A stretch of 7,421 nucleotides of DNA from an uncultured Collinsella sp. (GTDB taxonomy: Bacteria; Actinomycetota; Coriobacteriia; Coriobacteriales; Coriobacteriaceae), in assembly GCA_902491915.1 (NCBI GenBank), contig CABUJL010000089.1:1-7421 (forward strand). Direction: 5' to 3'. The notes under the pieces are model-generated. The model was not told the origin of the DNA and did no database searches. It worked only from the letters and a program-made list of their open reading frames with translations. Both the position numbers and the translations under genes were made by a program. This document shows, in pieces, positions 4,731 to 7,421 of the stretch (the first letter of the stretch is position 1; each line of letters opens with the position of its first letter).

Positions 4731-6401
4731 CTACTCTTTATGGCTGCCACCTCCCCGCTTGACCAGGAGCGCGACCACGATGAGCGCGGCTCCGGCGACC
4801 GCTGCGGCGGCCGCGGCGTACATTGCCATATCGCCAGTCGAGGGCATAAAGCCTCCGGTGGTAATGCTAGGGGGTGTGCCGGTGGGCGTGTTGATGAGCG
4901 ACGCCTCCAGGCTGCCCGTCGACCCGTCCGCGCTGTCGGCGCGCAGGGGCGACTCGGCCGTGATGGTGAGCTTGGGCTTGGCGGCGGCCACCTGGTCGAC
5001 ATCCAGGCCCTCGGCCTTGACCGTCACGGAGCGCGTGCCCTCGAAGGCGGTGTAGCCCTTGGGCGCCTTGAGCTCGCGGACCTCCAGCTTGCCCGAGTCC
5101 ACGCCCGAGACGGTCACGCGGCCGTCCTCGCCCGTGGTGACGGTGGCCTTGCCCTCCGCACCCCACGTGCCGTCGGCCGCCAGCGTGCGGCCGCGGTCGT
5201 CGGCGATGCTCAGGACCGCCCCGGCAAGCGGCTTGTCGCCGTCGCTGCCGCGCTTGGTGAGCGCGAGATCCCAGGTGTAGGCGCACGCATCGTCACTCGG
5301 CGTGCGGGTGAAGCCGGCGTCGCCGGACTGGTCGGCAAAGGGAGAGCGCGGGTAGCGCAGGTAGACCTCGTTGGGGTTGCCCTTCGCGATGCCGTGGTTG
5401 CACGCGCCGTTGAGCGGCGCATTGTACACGGCGACCACGCGGGCGCCCGCGGCAAAGGCGTCGGCCCCGCCGAGCGCAGCGATCAGGTCGCCGGTGCGCA
5501 CGGCGAAGGTCTTACCGTCGGCCGCTACCTTGGTGGCGCATTGGGCCGTGATGTCGGTCCAGCCCTTCGCGGGCTCGGTGCCGGCGCGTCCGTCCTTGCC
5601 GGTCGAGACGGCGTCGAAGCCGCCGTCCGCGCCCGCCGCCACGTACACATGCATGCTCGCGGCCACCTTAGAGGGGTCGAGCCCCGCGCTCATGGTGTCG
5701 ACGAACTGCACCGTATAGGTGTCGTAGGCCGTGAGCCCCGCCGGGACCGTGGCAGAGAGACGCCAGTACAAGTCGTCGGCGACCGTGGCGTCGGCGGCCT
5801 TGCCCCATGCGGCGGTGCTGTCCTCCAGCACGTGCTTGGCCACCTTGGGCGTCGCGGCCTTGGGCTTGACGGTGACGGCGCTGCCGCCGACCAGGACCAT
5901 GACCGGCGCGGTGCCGGCCTCGCCCTGGGCGATGGCGTCGTCGTCGGCGACGATGAGCCAGTAGCCGCAGGGCAGCTCGGCCGTCGTGCCCGCGTTAAGG
6001 GCCACGGAGGCGGCGCCAGAGCTCTGGAGGGAACGAGTGAGCTGTGCGCTCAGCGCGCTCGTAAGGTGGGAATCGGTGTTGAGCCACTCGGCAGCTTCCT
6101 GCGCGGTGGTCTGGGATTTGGGCATGCCGGCGCTGTGCAGCACAGGCAGCGCGGCGTCGCGCACGGCGTCGCTTGCCCAGGCGAGATCGGTGGCGATCTT
6201 GGAGTCGCTGTCGCCGTCGACGACGTTGGCGTCAAAGATCTGGTAGGCGTCGTAGCTGCTCGCCACGGTGCCGCTCACCGTGATGGAACCGGTCGAGGTC
6301 GGCGCAGCCTGCGCGGAAGCGGGGAACACGACCGCGCAGGTGCCGATCAGGAGGGCAAGCAGCACAAACAAGATCGGGAAGGAGCAAACTTTCTTATTCA
6401 C
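4731..6401 (-). CDS. MPSTG-anchored second pilin, paralogue of the backbone pilin
   Basis: This is a 556-aa secreted pilin-like protein, probably an ancillary or alternative shaft subunit. The start is GTG at 6399-6401, with GGGAGG upstream; it overlaps the previous gene by eight bases (GTGAATAA), implying coupled translation. Order: signal peptide (about 1-32, ending SAQA), an N-terminal domain with GSIT and AYQIF shared with the backbone pilin, pilin-type motif VTVKPK (176-181, Lys181), a middle domain (about 185-370), a Cna-B domain with LALTKRG (379-385), E-box LEVRELKAPKGY (439-450) and Asn503, then MPSTG (519-523), an alanine/valine-rich span and KRGGGSHKE. The sorting motif is non-standard (Met for Leu). 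Arg352 stands where the paralogue has the isopeptide Asn, and the INK of the first domain is replaced. Four ectodomain cysteines (145, 288, 334, 373) are unusual. GC is high, like gatA and the sortase gene. Confidence 0.9.
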   Translation of the reverse strand: MNKKVCSFPILFVLLALLIGTCAVVFPASAQAAPTSTGSITVSGTVASSYDAYQIFDANVVDGDSDSKIATDLAWASDAVRDAALPVLHSAGMPKSQTTAQEAAEWLNTDSHLTSALSAQLTRSLQSSGAASVALNAGTTAELPCGYWLIVADDDAIAQGEAGTAPVMVLVGGSAVTVKPKAATPKVAKHVLEDSTAAWGKAADATVADDLYWRLSATVPAGLTAYDTYTVQFVDTMSAGLDPSKVAASMHVYVAAGADGGFDAVSTGKDGRAGTEPAKGWTDITAQCATKVAADGKTFAVRTGDLIAALGGADAFAAGARVVAVYNAPLNGACNHGIAKGNPNEVYLRYPRSPFADQSGDAGFTRTPSDDACAYTWDLALTKRGSDGDKPLAGAVLSIADDRGRTLAADGTWGAEGKATVTTGEDGRVTVSGVDSGKLEVRELKAPKGYTAFEGTRSVTVKAEGLDVDQVAAAKPKLTITAESPLRADSADGSTGSLEASLINTPTGTPPSITTGGFMPSTGDMAMYAAAAAAVAGAALIVVALLVKRGGGSHKE

Positions 6402-7421
6402 GACGCTTACCTCCCTTCGCATTCGCCTTGCGACGAATGTGCATCCAGGCCGCAGCAGCGCAAAGCACCGCCGCGCCGGCAAGGTACGTCAGAGTGACGC
6501 CCGACATACCAGAAAGGGGCAAAGAGGTGGAGTAGGTGTTGGTGAAGGTGGAGGCGGGAATGGCGTCGGGCGCGGCGTCCTTGCCGATGGTGTTACTCAC
6601 GGTGTTGCCCATGTCGTCCTTCACCTGCGTGACCGTGGTGGAAGTGGTGAGTCTGGAGTACTTGCCAGTGGTCTTATCCATGTCGGCCTTCACCGTGACG
6701 GCAACCTGGTACTCGGCCTTGGAGTAGCGAAGCTTGTCGATGGCACCGGCGTTAGGCGCGACCTCCTTCACCGTGAAGGTGTAGGTCTTGGCGCCAGTCG
6801 GGTTCGAATCGTCGATCTTGGCGAGGTGCTTTTTGGAGAACGAGATACCGCCAAAGGATGCCACGATGTCGTTGACCTTGGTGGAGCCCGCTACGGGAGC
6901 GACGGAAATAGTCGTCGGATCAAGCTTAGGTGCGCTATCCTTATTTGCCCCCGTAGCCTCGATGCTGAACTCGAACGGCACATAGTTTTCGCCGTCCTTC
7001 GGCCAATCCATGTTACGAACCGACTTGATCACCGGGATCTCCACGGACGTGGTGGTGAGAGAATCGGAGATGTACGCGTTGCCGCCCTCGTCGAAAGCCG
7101 GCTTTTTGTCCTCGGTCCACTTAATGGAGCCGTCCTCATCGGACACCGTGAACTCGTAACTCGTGTTGTTCAAGTTGTAGCCAAACGGAGCCTGGGTCTC
7201 AACAAGCGTATACGTGCCCGGCAGCAGGCCCTCGAGCGTGAACTTGCCAGGCGCGGTGTCGGTGTCTGTCCACGTGGTATCGCTCGAAGTCGACTGGTCG
7301 CTCACCTGGTCGATCACGGTCCAGGACTGGTCGGCCGTACCATCGGCGTCCTTTTTCTTGGTGAGCTTCCACTCAGAACCAGGCAGTTTGTGTTCTGTGT
7401 CGTCCTCCGCCACCTTGGCCC
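6394..7421 (-). CDS. LPLSG-anchored pilus adhesin/ancillary pilin, C-terminal part
   Basis: These are the last 341 residues of a larger wall-anchored protein; the frame is open to the right edge, so the start is not seen. By position as first gene of the set it is a candidate tip adhesin. In order (numbered from the first whole codon): a Cna-B domain entering at KLPGSEWKL (11-19) with E-box YTLVETQAPFGY (70-81, Glu74); a Spy0128/FctA-type pilin isopeptide domain from VEIPVIKSV (about 126-134) through YVPFEFSIEATG, TYTFTVKEV and YQVAVTVKAD to STFTNTY (290-296), with Lys132 and Asn294 as likely bond partners; LPLSG (300-304); a hydrophobic span; and a Lys/Arg tail. The sorting motif has Ser for Thr. 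Its last codons hold the ribosome binding site of the next gene and overlap it by eight bases. Total length and the binding domains lie outside the window. Confidence 0.92.
   Translation of the reverse strand, partial: AKVAEDDTEHKLPGSEWKLTKKKDADGTADQSWTVIDQVSDQSTSSDTTWTDTDTAPGKFTLEGLLPGTYTLVETQAPFGYNLNNTSYEFTVSDEDGSIKWTEDKKPAFDEGGNAYISDSLTTTSVEIPVIKSVRNMDWPKDGENYVPFEFSIEATGANKDSAPKLDPTTISVAPVAGSTKVNDIVASFGGISFSKKHLAKIDDSNPTGAKTYTFTVKEVAPNAGAIDKLRYSKAEYQVAVTVKADMDKTTGKYSRLTTSTTVTQVKDDMGNTVSNTIGKDAAPDAIPASTFTNTYSTSLPLSGMSGVTLTYLAGAAVLCAAAAWMHIRRKANAKGGKRRE

Noticed and set aside
4740..6497. A 585-codon open frame on the plus strand opposite the second pilin
   Set aside because: It mirrors a GC-rich gene whose minus-strand product has a signal peptide, an E-box and a sorting signal. 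The plus product is low-complexity, rich in Arg, Gly, Ala and His, with no family signs.

Overview
The window looks like chromosomal DNA of a GC-rich Actinobacterium. The most likely source is a Collinsella-like member of the Coriobacteriia. This rests on the pairing of a GatCAB operon with a sortase-built pilus locus, on the protein style, and on intergenic repeats that I recall from that group. The genus is an inference and was not tested. Every gene I accept lies on the minus strand, so transcription runs right to left.

Left part (1-853): the start of gatA (cut by the window edge) and complete gatC. They overlap in a TAATG junction and encode two subunits of the tRNA-dependent amidotransferase. 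Next comes a 325-base gene-free stretch (854-1178). It holds a possible gatC promoter, a short 21-base tandem repeat, a long perfect inverted repeat and a second hairpin carrying a GGGGACAGGCACC motif. It looks like a scarred insertion site of REP-type elements rather than a coding region.

Middle and right (1179-7421): a class C sortase, a 714-base spacer, a backbone-type pilin (596 aa), a second and divergent pilin (556 aa), and the C-terminal part of a third wall-anchored protein that continues off the right edge. All three surface proteins end in a sortase sorting signal, but each has a different motif: LPLTG, MPSTG and LPLSG. The sortase presumably joins them through pilin-motif lysines into a covalent fibre. 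A strong intrinsic terminator after the backbone pilin (2694-2731) separates pilin transcription from the sortase. The sortase must therefore be read from its own promoter or by read-through.

The spacer between pilin and sortase also holds a probable 49-aa membrane peptide with a good ribosome binding site. Facing it on the plus strand are a candidate promoter and a terminator hairpin. The pair has the layout of a type I toxin/antisense RNA module, but this is speculative. The most interesting points are this small locus, the second pilin (which seems to have lost two isopeptide residues and gained four ectodomain cysteines), the unusual pilin-motif lysine context of the backbone pilin, and the divergent sortase lid.
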